Shown one piece after another: positions 55,793 to 64,000 of a stretch of DNA of 64,000 nt. Source of the stretch: JAEUQQ01 sp963697285 (GTDB taxonomy: Bacteria; Acidobacteriota; Vicinamibacteria; Vicinamibacterales; JAFNAJ01); assembly GCA_963697285.1 (NCBI GenBank), contig CAVONI010000012.1, positions 682,001 through 746,000 on the forward strand. Reading direction: 5' to 3'. A model generated the notes under the pieces. It made no database searches and was not told where the DNA came from. It saw nothing but the letters and a program-made list of their open reading frames with translations. Made by a program: the position numbers and the translations under genes. Positions within the stretch are counted from its first letter, which is position 1, and every line of letters starts with the position of its first letter.

Positions 55793-56901
55793 CGCGAGAC
55801 GCCGACGCTTTGGCGCTCGCCGAGCGGATGCTTGCCATCCTTGGCGACGGTAGTTTTGCCGCCACCTACAAGTTCGCGCTGGTCGTCGCCCTGCTCGACG
55901 TCTGCATCGAGAACACCTCGAAGTACGGCGAACCTCCATCTTCGATCACGACTCGTCAACTGGCGGAGCGCGTGCTGGAGTTGTATTGGAGGCACGCGAC
56001 CACTTATCGCGGCGACGTTGTACTGCGGCAGGGAGGAGGCAGACTTCAGCAAGCGGCAGTCGTGAGTTGGATCCTCGCGTTCAAGCACACTCACGACAAT
56101 GGTCACGCAATGAACGCCGCCGCTGCACGTCGACTGCATTCTCACGACTATGAGCGGCTCATTAGAGACGTCGAATGGAAGCTGATCGAGGACCCAATAC
56201 CGCGGTTGCAAGTATTGGGGCGCCGCGAAGATGTCTTCCTGTATCGACATGGGTGCCCGCTTGGAACGACAGAAGGAACTGTCAGAAGCTATCAAAGGAA
56301 CCCAGGTACTTCCCGCTTTAGCAACTTGATAACCCTGTTGCCTGAGGTATCCGAGTACCTTGTGCGTTTTAACGGCGTACTACGTCCGCTGTTCCGGCGT
56401 GAGTGGGCGCGCAAGGTTGCCAAACTGAACGATCTCCCAGAATGCGAGCTCGAGGCGTTTCTCTTCGGGACCGAACGCATCGGTTTGAAACGGGTTCGAC
56501 AACCGCTGCTCGAACTGCAGCACGGACACTGCTTCTACTGCGAACGCCCGACTGACGACGCGTCAGACGTTGACCACTTCCTGCCATGGGCTCGCTATGC
56601 CGACGATGCAATTGACAACCTGGTTGTTGCACATCCTCGCTGCAATTCCAGCAAGAGCGACTTCCTGGCCGCCGAACGTCATGTTGTTCGGTGGCGGACG
56701 CGCCAACTTGAGCACGATGCGGATCTAGACGAGATCGCTCGGCACGCTGAGTGGGAACGCGACTCGGCGCGCACCCTGTCGGTGGCCACGGCCCTCTACC
56801 TGGGGCTGCCGGATACGGCACGGCTCTGGCAGGGGTCGGCAGACTTCGTGGATTTCGATAGAACTCGGATTAGCGACGCGTTAGGTGTGGCCGTTCGATA
56901 G
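55789..56901 (+). CDS. HNH endonuclease-domain protein
   Basis: 370 residues from a GTG. A C-terminal HNH fold is clear: Cys248/Cys251 (HCFYCERP), Asp262-His263 (VDHFLPW), and His282, Cys285, Asn286 (AHPRCNSSKSDFL). The N-terminal 200 residues are helical with TYKFALVVALLDV and no known domain. The protein belongs to the large HNH families of defence islands; target unknown. Base composition is visibly less GC-biased than housekeeping genes, consistent with transfer. Confidence 0.85.
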   Translation: MTRDADALALAERMLAILGDGSFAATYKFALVVALLDVCIENTSKYGEPPSSITTRQLAERVLELYWRHATTYRGDVVLRQGGGRLQQAAVVSWILAFKHTHDNGHAMNAAAARRLHSHDYERLIRDVEWKLIEDPIPRLQVLGRREDVFLYRHGCPLGTTEGTVRSYQRNPGTSRFSNLITLLPEVSEYLVRFNGVLRPLFRREWARKVAKLNDLPECELEAFLFGTERIGLKRVRQPLLELQHGHCFYCERPTDDASDVDHFLPWARYADDAIDNLVVAHPRCNSSKSDFLAAERHVVRWRTRQLEHDADLDEIARHAEWERDSARTLSVATALYLGLPDTARLWQGSADFVDFDRTRISDALGVAVR

Positions 56902-56958
56902 TGCAAGAACTCCGCTGCCTCGTCGGCTGAACTGTTCTTTCCGTAAACCGGACTCGGT

Positions 56959-57370
56959 CTAGCCGCGCCTCTTTGAGCGCACGAGCGGGTCCAAGTCTCT
57001 TTCAAGGAACACTTCCAGGGCGGCTATCCAGTGGCAGTCACGCTCCTGCGACACGGTAAACAGCAGGAGAACGGCCGTGGGATCAGCGCCGAGGGCTTTC
57101 ATGAGCCCTCCGGTATCGGCAGGAATGTGCTGAAGCGCACGAACGCGCGCGTTGCTCAAGCTTCGGCCAACTCTGACTACGCGCCCAGCTTGTAGATGGA
57201 CATATACGCCTGGGCGATCGGCGCGCGAGTCCGAACTGGACACCGCACTCATCGTATGCAGTTCGATGGTCTCGAACTTCAGGCTTAACGGGCCGAACTC
57301 CTTTTCGAATCCGTCCGCGAATCTCGCCCGACGTAACGGTCTTCATTCCCGAGATGGCTTCCTGACTCAT
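56959..57370 (-). CDS. GIY-YIG-like protein (frame broken once)
   Basis: About 136 residues if one extra base near 57320 is removed (GEI then ADGFEKEFGPLSLKFETI). The C-terminal half reads PGVYVHLQAGRVVRVGRSLS, ALQHIPADTGG and HWIAALEVFLE, the strand-strand-helix layout of GIY-YIG nuclease-like domains, although GIY is GVY and the second triplet is degenerate. The ATG at 57370 overlaps TGA of a small preceding frame (GRVTLGVTGAARLAIEAQV, about 57367-57460); alternatively both are one gene with a lost base. Last of the ATPase-linked trio. Confidence 0.55.
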
Positions 57371-57452
57371 ACCAGCCGCTGCAAGTTCTCCAGCATTCGA
57401 CCCCTCACCTGCGCCTCGATCGCTAACCTTGCTGCCCCCGTGACACCCAAGG

Positions 57453-57865
57453 TCACGCGCCCGATGCCCTTCCCCTCCGCCTCCCCCAAATCTCCCCCTC
57501 CGTCCTCTCGATAACCTCCCCCACCCCCTCGCACCACGTGAGAAGTTCGTCCCGCGTCGGTGCGAGCTCGTACGGATGGTGATGACACGCGCGACTGAGC
57601 GCGACCACGTCTGATGCGCACGACGAGCAAGCGGTTCGTCCGAAAGGTAGCGGCCGAGGCACAACAGCTGCGCGCGGGCGGTGCAGTCTTCGGCGCCCAT
57701 CGCGGCGAAGCTCCAGTAGGTCTTCAGCGCAACTTCGAGGGCCTGGCGCGAGAGGAGGGCGGCGGCGCGTGGCCACAGGCCGGCGGTGCCAGGGGAGGCA
57801 CGGTCGACGAGGGCACGCGCCACCGTCAGCAGCTCGCGCGCGGGGGTGGCGTCGCTGCTGCTCAC
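57453..57865 (-). CDS. Small ATPase-partner protein with CHHH motif (frame broken once)
   Basis: About 137 residues, GTG start overlapping the ATPase stop (GTGA). Helical: ALVDRASPGTAGLWPRAAAL, LSRQALEVALKTYW, then after a break near 57600 LSRACHHHPYELAPTRDELL and VGEVIERTEG. One lost base, or two extra ones, restores the frame. The all-helical size and the R-x4-H-like ACHHH segment recall HEPN-type toxins, which is inference. Probably acts with the ATPase. Confidence 0.55.
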
Positions 57866-60341
57866 TCGCTCAGCGCCGCCAGGCGCACCGTGACTTTCTG
57901 CACGGTGTCCACGAGGGTCTTCGGGTCGCACTCCTGCACGTCGTGGCTGCCGGCGTTGCACGTCCTGAACGCGGCGGCGCCACCCGTCAACCAGCCGATC
58001 GAGGCGCGTCAGCACCTCGCCTCCTCCCCTCTTCTCATCGTCAAACAACGCGAGGGCCATGAGGGGATGCAGCCTGGCGTTCGTTTCGAGCAACTGCTCG
58101 ATGTCGTCGTGCCGCTCGCCCCGCTTGAGACGCACGCGGCGGATGCGATCCATGCACGCGGCCTCGAGCGCGCTGCGGCAGAAGCCGGGGACGACGCGCT
58201 CGACGACTTCGCGCGGCAGCTCCTTCGTCAGCAACACGGCACGCGCATCGTCGATGTAGGCGCTGACGGGATCGAGGCCGGGACGGGTCTCGACGAGGGA
58301 TCCGGCGCGCCGCGAGACGCCGATGACCGACGCAGGGATGCCGAGACGACGGACGGCCTCGGGCAGGCGGTCGTCATGGGTGAAGACGATGACCTGGCGC
58401 GTGAGGGCGGTGTCGGCGAGCGCGCGGGCAAGGCCCTCGACGCGCGCGGGATCCATCGACTGCACGGGGTCGTCAACCGAGATGAAGCGGAAGGGACTCT
58501 CGGGCAACGTGGCGCGCGGCAGGAAGAGGCTCAGCGCCAGCGAGTGCAACTCGCCCTGGCTCATCACGCCGAGCGCGTCGGCGTTGGCGCCGTCAACGCT
58601 CACGGGAAGCGTGACGTGCCGCCTCTGCGCGGTGCCGGCGAGCTCGATGTCGCCGAGATCGACGTTGCTCTGCAGCCGCAACTGCTTCCACACGTCGGCA
58701 ACGCGCGCGGCGATGGGCTTGAACCGCTCGTTGCGCATGGCGTTGGCGGCTTCCTTCAACCACTCCTCGGCCTTCCTGAGTTGAGGCAGTTGCGAGGTCG
58801 CGGCCTGCGCGGCGCGCGCCGACGGCAGCCACTCGGCAATCCGCAACTGGACGGGTCGCCAGGTGTCTTCCCTGCGCGTCAACTCGATCCCGGCCTCGTC
58901 GGCCAGTGTGGCAACGGCTTCGGCGAGCTCGAGGACGTGTCCTTCAAGGTGCGTCGCCAACGCCGATGCTGTCGTCAGCTCCAGCCCCTTCGCCCACTCA
59001 CTCCACATCGTCCGCACGAGCGAGAGGCTGTCGAGCGATGTGACTTCAGCGGCCTGCGCGAGCACGGGCGGCACGGGCGGCACGACGCTGCGCGCGTGCG
59101 CGATGACGGCGCGGCGCTCGTTGTCGGCGGCAAGGCACGCGGTCGCCTCCCTGGTGAGGCGCTCGACTTCGGCGATGGTGTCAACGCGCCATCCGGCGCC
59201 GAGGGCATCGGCGGTGCCGCACACGGGACACGCGGTCGGCGCGTGCTTCTCGTGGAAGGTGAGCGCTTCGGTCAGCAGGCGCGCGCACTCGCGCGAACGC
59301 TCGGCATTGGTGCCGGCAAACTGCGCACACGCACGGTCGGCAGCGCGCAGGCGCTCGACGATCGCGCTGACGGCGACGGGATCGGGCCGCGCGAGCGACT
59401 GCAGGCGCCGCAGGATGTCGATCCCTGCCGCGCCGTCGGTCATCTCGCCGGCGGCGAGATCCGACAGGGTCGCGAGATCCCATGTCTTCGCAGTCAACGC
59501 CTTCAGCGCGGCGGGTGGACGTGGATCGCCGCTCGCGAACTCACCGAGCCTCGATCTCGCGCGCCAGCCGCTTCGCCTGCTCCGTCGCGCTCTTCTGCCG
59601 ATCGGCGCGCAGCTTCCGTGCATCCGCCAGCACAGACTGCAGGTGCACCATGTCGTCGAGGCCGAGCACGCTGCTGAGCGCGTCGTAGAGTTTCGACGGA
59701 CCTTCCTCGAGCAGCGAGCCGAGCTCGTTGTACGAAAGGAACGGGCGGAAGGTGCCGAGCGCACCGCTCCATCCCAGTGTGTCGAGAGCGCACGCGGGCT
59801 TGCCCTTCGCGACAACGCTCGCGACGCTGCTCTCGACCTCGTCGCCTGTCCACGTGCGTGTCAGGGTCAGCGGACCCTGTCCCTCGACGATCAGGTCGGC
59901 CTTCAGCGTGGCGGTGCCGTGATGGAGGTTGCGCCATCCGTCAACCCACGCGCGCGTCCGCTTCAGCCAGCGATAGTTCTGGCCGGTGAGCAGCACCTCG
60001 AGGCCTTCGGCGAAGCTCGACTTCCCCGAACCGTTGCGCCCGACGACGAGCGTCAGGCCCGGGCCGGGACGCACGGTGAGCGTGGCCGCCGGGCCGATGC
60101 CACGGAATCCTTCAACGGTGATGGAGGATACGAAGACGCCCGGCTTCGGCTCCTTCGCTGTCGTCTTTGCTGTAATCGTTGGAGCAGCCGGCGCACCGGC
60201 CTTCGTCGCGCCACCTTCGAGGTAGTTGTCCAGGGCGGCCACGCCGTCGAGCGCGGCCATGACGAGGAACGACCACTCTTCGCTGTCCACGCCGCTGCTG
60301 ACGAGGCGGTCGAGGACCTGTGCCTTCAAGTCGGGGGTCAT
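57862..60341 (-). CDS. SMC/RecN-like ABC-type ATPase (frame broken twice)
   Basis: 825 residues if single extra bases near 59548 and 57994 are removed; the length then divides by three. N-terminal head: SSITVEGFRGIGPA, Walker A GRNGSGKSS. The middle is coiled-coil-rich with a zinc-hook-like CPVCG. The C-terminal head has signature MSQGELHSLALSLF, Walker B RFISVDDPVQSMDP and H-loop VIVFTHDDRL, then a helical domain ending FRTCNAGSHD. This architecture is shared by RecN/Rad50-like and Lamassu/Septu-type defence ATPases. First gene of a three-gene unit with overlapping ends. Confidence 0.8.
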
Positions 60342-60437
60342 GCAGGCATCTGGCGACTTCCCGTGTGAAGAGAACGGGGGCGATTACGACACGGGCTTCA
60401 CCGGGGACTACCTCGGCCGGTGCGCCGCGCGCACAAC

Positions 60438-61683
60438 CTACTCGATCGCGGGGACGAAAGCATAGGGCTTCTTCGACGAGGGACTCGTGTTGCGTCCAAA
60501 CACGTTGACCAGCACCGCGCGCAGGTGGTTGCTCCACGTCACCGCGCTGTGGCCCTCGGGCACCTCGATGTAGTCGACGGCATGTCCCGCGCCGGCGAGC
60601 GCCTGCCGCAGGTGGCGCGCGGTCTCGATGTTCGCGTGATCGTACTGACCGGCGAGGATGGCGACGCGCAGGCGCCGGTCGCGCCGCACGGCGAATGCAT
60701 CGATGTCGGCGCGCGACATCCGCCGGCCGGGAATCAACAGGCCGACGCGATCGAACGCGGCGGCGGTAGACATACCCGCCTCGAGCGCGTCCTTCGCGCC
60801 GTACGAGATGCCGATCACCGCGCGGTCGGCCGCGCGCCTGCTGACGCTGTAACGCGACGCGACCCACGCGGGCAACTCGTCGTTGAGGAAGGTCGGCAGC
60901 GCCGCGCCCGCCGCGTGGTCACCGCCGCGCGACGTCGGGCCCACGAACACGGCCACGATCGGCGCGATCGCGCGGTGCGCGATCATCCAGTCGAGCACAC
61001 GCGACACCAGGCCCGCGCGAAGGTCGAGAAACACCGCCACGGGGTAGCCTCCCCCGTCTCGATAGCCCGGGGGCGTGTAGACGATCAGGCGGCATGGCCC
61101 ACGGAGCGCCGCGCTCTCGACCGTCGCCTCGGTGGTCACTGCCGGCCGGCGAGACCGGAGGCGCGGTGAGTTCGGGCGGCGGCACGTAGCCGGGCATCAC
61201 GAACTCCGAGGCGGGCGCGCCGCCACGTTGCAGCCCGGCAGACTGGCGCGGGTTGTGCGGATCGAGCTGGTGATCGGCGACGCCGTAGGCGATGAGGTAC
61301 TCGATGCGGGCGCGCGGCGCGACCTTCGCGTCGAGCGCATACCACTCGGTCTGCCCGACGCGCGTCATCGTGCCCACGCTGAAGTCGAACGTGCCATCGG
61401 TGTGCTCGCCCCATCCGGTCACGTCAGAGACGATGCGCGGCACGCGATCGCCCATCCGCTGTGCGAGAAACGTGACGGTCGCATCCGACTCGCCGTCGCG
61501 CGGCGCGGCGATCAGCGGCGTGGCCTGTCGTCCCGCTTCTATGGCGGCAATCGCGGCCTCGCGGGCATCCGCAACGGACGTCGCCGCGCGTCCACGCGGC
61601 GTTCCGCGCGAGCGGTCGTCGTGGAGGCCGTACGCGACGACGCACGCGAAGGCAACGACGAAGACGCGTGTGCGAAGGCGCAT
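60438..61683 (-). CDS. Secreted esterase (Fes/esterase D type; frame broken once)
   Basis: About 414 residues after removing one extra base near 61139. Signal peptide about 1-22, an N-terminal carbohydrate-binding-like domain (TGWGEHTDGTFDFSVGTM, ARIEYLIAYGVADHQLDPHN) and a C-terminal alpha/beta-hydrolase (LIVYTPPGYRDGGGYPVAVF, nucleophile in GISYGAKDAL, late His in PEGHSAVTW). The layout matches enterochelin-esterase-like and acetyl xylan esterases. Monocistronic; its start is followed upstream by a cluster of repeats. Confidence 0.8.
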
Positions 61684-61705
61684 GATCCTCGAATTCGCCA
61701 GGTGT

Positions 61706-61729
61706 AGGGGCCGCACCCCAGTGCGGCCC
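61706..61729. repeat. GC hairpin repeat
   Basis: GGGCCGCAC-CCCA-GTGCGGCCC copy, 22 bases upstream of the esterase start. Confidence 0.6.
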
Positions 61730-61735
61730 GCAGAA

Positions 61736-61778
61736 GGGGTCACATCTTTCTTTATCGCATTTCTCAAGCTCTGGCCCC
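61736..61778. repeat. GGGGTCA-TGGCCCC dispersed element, copy 5
   Basis: Core CACATCTTTCTTTATCGCAT, the same variant core as the copy at 43160. It lies directly beside the GC hairpin at 61706. Confidence 0.7.
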
Positions 61779-61803
61779 ATGCCAGGCGTCGGTGTCGCGC
61801 GGC

Positions 61804-61882
61804 GCGGCGGGCCGTCGGGTATCGCTTCCCGCGGTCGCTTCGTGCATCCATGCGGACGATGTACACCCACGCCCGCGTCCAC
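61804..61882. repeat. 79-bp direct repeat, copy A
   Basis: Identical over 79 bases to 63361-63439, starting GCGGCGGGCCGTCGGGTATC and ending GCCCGCGTCCAC. It is intergenic; a minus-strand frame through it is not a convincing gene. Similarity continues beyond 61882 with CGACACCCGACG, which in copy B is displaced by a 32-base insertion. Confidence 0.8.
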
Positions 61883-61941
61883 CGACACCCGACGCCCCTG
61901 TGCCGCGGAGCCCGGTTGCACGAGGTGCAGGTGTTCAGGTG

Positions 61942-61967
61942 TAGGGGCCGCACCCCGGTGCGGCCCG
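61942..61967. repeat. GC hairpin repeat
   Basis: GGGCCGCAC-CCCG-GTGCGGCCC copy, within the repeat cluster 61706-62093. Confidence 0.6.
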
Positions 61968-62050
61968 CCGCAGGGGATGCAGGTCCCGACCGCGGGAGCC
62001 GATGCCGGCGGCGCGAGCCCTGCACCGGGGCGCATCGCCGGCGCGAGACG

Positions 62051-62093
62051 GGGGTCAGGTCTTGAATAATGCTGCAATGAAAGATGTGACCCC
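62051..62093. repeat. GGGGTCA-TGACCCC dispersed element, copy 6
   Basis: GGGGTCAGGTCTTGAATAAT through AAAGATGTGACCCC, inverse to copy 5. Its right end is 18 bases from the stop of the metallo-hydrolase gene. Confidence 0.7.
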
Positions 62094-62111
62094 TTTTGCA
62101 CCTTTTGCAGG

Positions 62112-63182
62112 CTACCGGCGATACGTCTTCGAGTAGCCGTTGCGGCCGTTGGTCACGACGAACGAGCCGTCGGCGTTCGCTTCGATCTTGATCCAGGCGC
62201 TCGTCGACTGGTCGAGGTTCGCGAGGCGGTCGTCGGGCGCATTCGTGGCGCCGGGGTTGATGGTGCGGTGCAACTGCCAGCCGTCGATCGACGGCATGCT
62301 GGCAACGGTCGCCAGGGTGGCTGCCTGCGCGCCCTTGCGCGGGCCGTTGTTGAAGACGGCGACCAGCGGCTTGACGGCCGCGAACGTCGCGGCGTCGGAG
62401 GCATCGGCGCCGCCGTGATGCGCGATCAGGTAGACGTCTGCGGCCCCGACCAGGTCGGTCGGGCAGGTCAACGCAAACAGCGGGTCACCGCTCAGATCGC
62501 CGAGGTCGAGGAACCTGAACGCGCCGTACTGCAGGCGCACGCCCACCGAGTGCGGGTTCTCGACCTTCTCCTGCGCGGGCACGCCGCTCCCGCTGCACGC
62601 GGCGTTGGGCTGCCCCGCCCCGGCAAGCGGCGCGCTGAGCACCACCCGGTCGGCGCTCACGACGCGCGCGTCGATGCCCTTCATCGGAAGCACGTCGCCG
62701 GGCTTCGGCTGGATGTGCCGGGCCTTCGCACGAACGGGCAGGTACTGCTGGTAGATCGCCATCGAGCCAGGGACGTTGTCGTCGGTGCCGGGCGCGGGCG
62801 CGCCGTGATCGATGTAGGCGCGTATCGGGATCATCTTCGACAACTCGACGACCCCGCCGGCGTGATCGGCATGGAAGTGGGTGATCAGCATGTAGTCGAT
62901 CTGCGTGATGCCCGCGTCCTTCGCCGCAGCGAGGATGCGCTTCGGATCGCGTCCGTTCGCCGACGCGCCCGCCGGCTCCCCGAACGCGGGCGCAATCAAC
63001 GCATCGTCGCTCGGAAACCCCGCGTCGATGAGCAGTGACTCGCCTGCCGGCGTCACGACCAGCGTCGCCTGCCCACCCTCGACGTCGATGAAGTAGATCC
63101 GCAGCGTGTCCGCCGCGCGCATGCCCACCGGCGCCATCAGCACCGCCACCACTACCGCACACGCCTGCACCAATCGCTTCAC
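62112..63182 (-). CDS. Secreted ComEC/Rec2-type metallo-beta-lactamase-fold hydrolase
   Basis: 356 residues, GTG start behind GGAGG, signal peptide about 1-22. It has LRIYFIDVEGGQATLVV and LLIDAGFPSDD strands, the Zn motif THFHADHAGG (about 104-113), and a second AHHGG site (LIAHHGGADASDAATF). The fold resembles the extracellular domain of ComEC and related secreted nucleases or phosphodiesterases. The HHG plus D-x-D pattern suggests an active di-zinc enzyme. Stands alone between two repeat clusters. Confidence 0.85.
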   Translation of the reverse strand: MKRLVQACAVVVAVLMAPVGMRAADTLRIYFIDVEGGQATLVVTPAGESLLIDAGFPSDDALIAPAFGEPAGASANGRDPKRILAAAKDAGITQIDYMLITHFHADHAGGVVELSKMIPIRAYIDHGAPAPGTDDNVPGSMAIYQQYLPVRAKARHIQPKPGDVLPMKGIDARVVSADRVVLSAPLAGAGQPNAACSGSGVPAQEKVENPHSVGVRLQYGAFRFLDLGDLSGDPLFALTCPTDLVGAADVYLIAHHGGADASDAATFAAVKPLVAVFNNGPRKGAQAATLATVASMPSIDGWQLHRTINPGATNAPDDRLANLDQSTSAWIKIEANADGSFVVTNGRNGYSKTYRR

Positions 63183-63319
63183 GATCACGCTCCTCCACTC
63201 ATCCACACACGTCGTCGCGTCACCTCGCGCCACGCCCGCCCACTGAGATGAGGTGACAGGATACGCCGGAAGGGTCCATGCCGAGTGCACGGGTGTCGCA
63301 ACTGCGGGTGTCGCACAGT

Positions 63320-63340
63320 GCGGCGGGCCGTCGGGTATCG
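63320..63340. repeat. 21-bp partial copy of the 79-bp repeat
   Basis: The first 21 bases of the 79-bp unit occur here, 41 bases before copy B starts, in the same orientation. Confidence 0.65.
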
Positions 63341-63360
63341 TCTACCCTGTGTCGCGCTGC

Positions 63361-63439
63361 GCGGCGGGCCGTCGGGTATCGCTTCCCGCGGTCGCTTCGT
63401 GCATCCATGCGGACGATGTACACCCACGCCCGCGTCCAC
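63361..63439. repeat. 79-bp direct repeat, copy B
   Basis: Identical to 61804-61882. Together with the partial copy at 63320 this fills the gap upstream of the metallo-hydrolase gene. Confidence 0.8.
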
Positions 63440-63471
63440 TCCGCCCTGAGCGAGCGTAGCGAGTCGAAGGG
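63440..63471. repeat. 32-bp insertion splitting the repeat
   Basis: Contains CTGAGCGAGCGTAGCGAG, a short GC-rich dyad-containing unit, exactly where copy A continues without interruption. Similarity resumes at 63472 (CGACACCCGACG). The remaining bases to 63695 show no gene. Confidence 0.6.
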
Positions 63472-63695
63472 CGACACCCGACGGCCCTGTGCCGCCACGT
63501 CGGCACCATCAGCGTGGGCGTGTGGCGACGGTGTCACCACCACGGACGTGACGAATACGCCCTGCCACGGGCGACAGGAGACGCAGCGGGCTTAGGACTG
63601 CGGTTACGGCGACATCATCGGTCGCGCCTGCCCCAGGACGGAATTTCACTTGCGGCCGGTGGGCAACAGGTCTAGCGTCACCGTGGAGGTGGCTC

Positions 63696-64000
63696 ATGGC
63701 TCATCGCCTGATGCCGTTGGTCATCCTCGCCGTCCTGTTGGCGCCGGCTGTTGCCCTCAACGCGCAGCAACGCAGCCCGGGTACCGCTCGCCCCGAGGAA
63801 TCCGACCACATGCGCCAGGGAACCGCGCACTTCGAGCGCGCGTTCTACCAGTTGATCCCACACAAGCGACAACACGAGGCCGACGCGGAGTTCGACCTCG
63901 CAGCCGCCGCGTTCCAGCGCGAACTGGACGTCCGCCCCTTGTCGGTGGATGCGCATCGCCGGCTGGCGCGACTGAACGCGGTGCGAGGACGCTTCGCGCT
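63696..64000 (+). CDS. Secreted TPR-like protein, N-terminal part
   Basis: At least 101 residues, continuing beyond the window. GGAGG stands 6 bases before the ATG. Signal peptide about 1-24 (LVILAVLLAPAVALNAQ). Then helical segments HMRQGTAHFERAFYQL, AEFDLAAAAFQRELDVRP and AHRRLARLNAVRGRFA with the spacing of tetratricopeptide repeats. Function unknown. Confidence 0.7.
   Translation, partial: MAHRLMPLVILAVLLAPAVALNAQQRSPGTARPEESDHMRQGTAHFERAFYQLIPHKRQHEADAEFDLAAAAFQRELDVRPLSVDAHRRLARLNAVRGRFA

Noticed and set aside
61424..63543. Minus-strand frames repeated in the 79-bp copies (AGVGVHRPHGCTKRPREAIP)
   Set aside because: Repeat-encoded, without start sites or gene context; the repeats are intergenic.
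1..64000. CRISPR array, rRNA genes, complete insertion sequences or integrases
   Set aside because: I looked for regularly spaced repeats, 16S/23S landmarks and DDE or tyrosine recombinase motifs and found none.

Overview
High-GC bacterial DNA, most plausibly from an acidobacterium of the Vicinamibacteria (Luteitalea) type. This is inferred from gene content, not a database match: an Oar-like TonB-dependent receptor, a Ser/Thr kinase fused to a long TPR-like region, PEGA and TonB-C proteins, many secreted hydrolases, and abundant GC-rich intergenic hairpins. There is one tRNA (Pro), no rRNA and no CRISPR array.

Layout. 0.3-2.5 kb: galK-galT (Leloir pathway). 2.8-10 kb: minus-strand operon tetR - membrane fusion protein - ATPase - TolC-like - ATPase - permease - permease, a tripartite exporter with a perfect dyad upstream of tetR. 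10.1-12.9 kb: secreted trypsin-like protease, a beta-barrel-like protein and a YgbA-type protein. 13.5-18.5 kb: accessory stretch next to tRNA-Pro with two tRNA 3'-end fragments, a broken toxin with its antitoxin, a FAS1-like protein, an intact HigBA-type pair and several gene remnants. 18.6-28.2 kb: arylsulfatase, type-B carboxylesterase, lactonase, dicarboxylate symporter, an unknown secreted protein and a metallo-hydrolase. 28.4-34.5 kb: Cache-type sensor, lipocalin-like-sized secreted protein of unknown function, PEGA and TonB-C proteins, small proteins. 34.8-39.7 kb: alginate lyase, kinase-TPR protein, Phd-VapC pair. 39.8-43.1 kb: two glycosyltransferases and GDP-fucose synthase.

43.2-54.2 kb is a divergent polysaccharide/uronate locus: MFS transporter and SDR on the minus strand; TonB receptor, heparinase II/III-type lyase, ROK regulator and an unknown secreted protein on the plus strand, with two GACAATA-type dyads between. 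As written, the four plus-strand genes are broken by about 79 one-base insertions (my hand count). Nearly all can be resolved as two alternative third-codon-position bases, usually C and G, kept side by side. This is the most striking signal in the window. It looks like two near-identical alleles or copies merged base by base, and it begins and ends with the operon.

54.4-61.7 kb looks like a defence or mobile island: a PD-(D/E)xK/DUF3883-like protein, a HIT hydrolase and an HNH protein, then on the minus strand an SMC/RecN-like ATPase, a small CHHH protein and a GIY-YIG-like protein in tight overlap. I regard this trio as the best candidate for an undescribed system. An esterase, a secreted metallo-beta-lactamase-fold protein, clustered repeats and the start of a TPR-like protein close the window.
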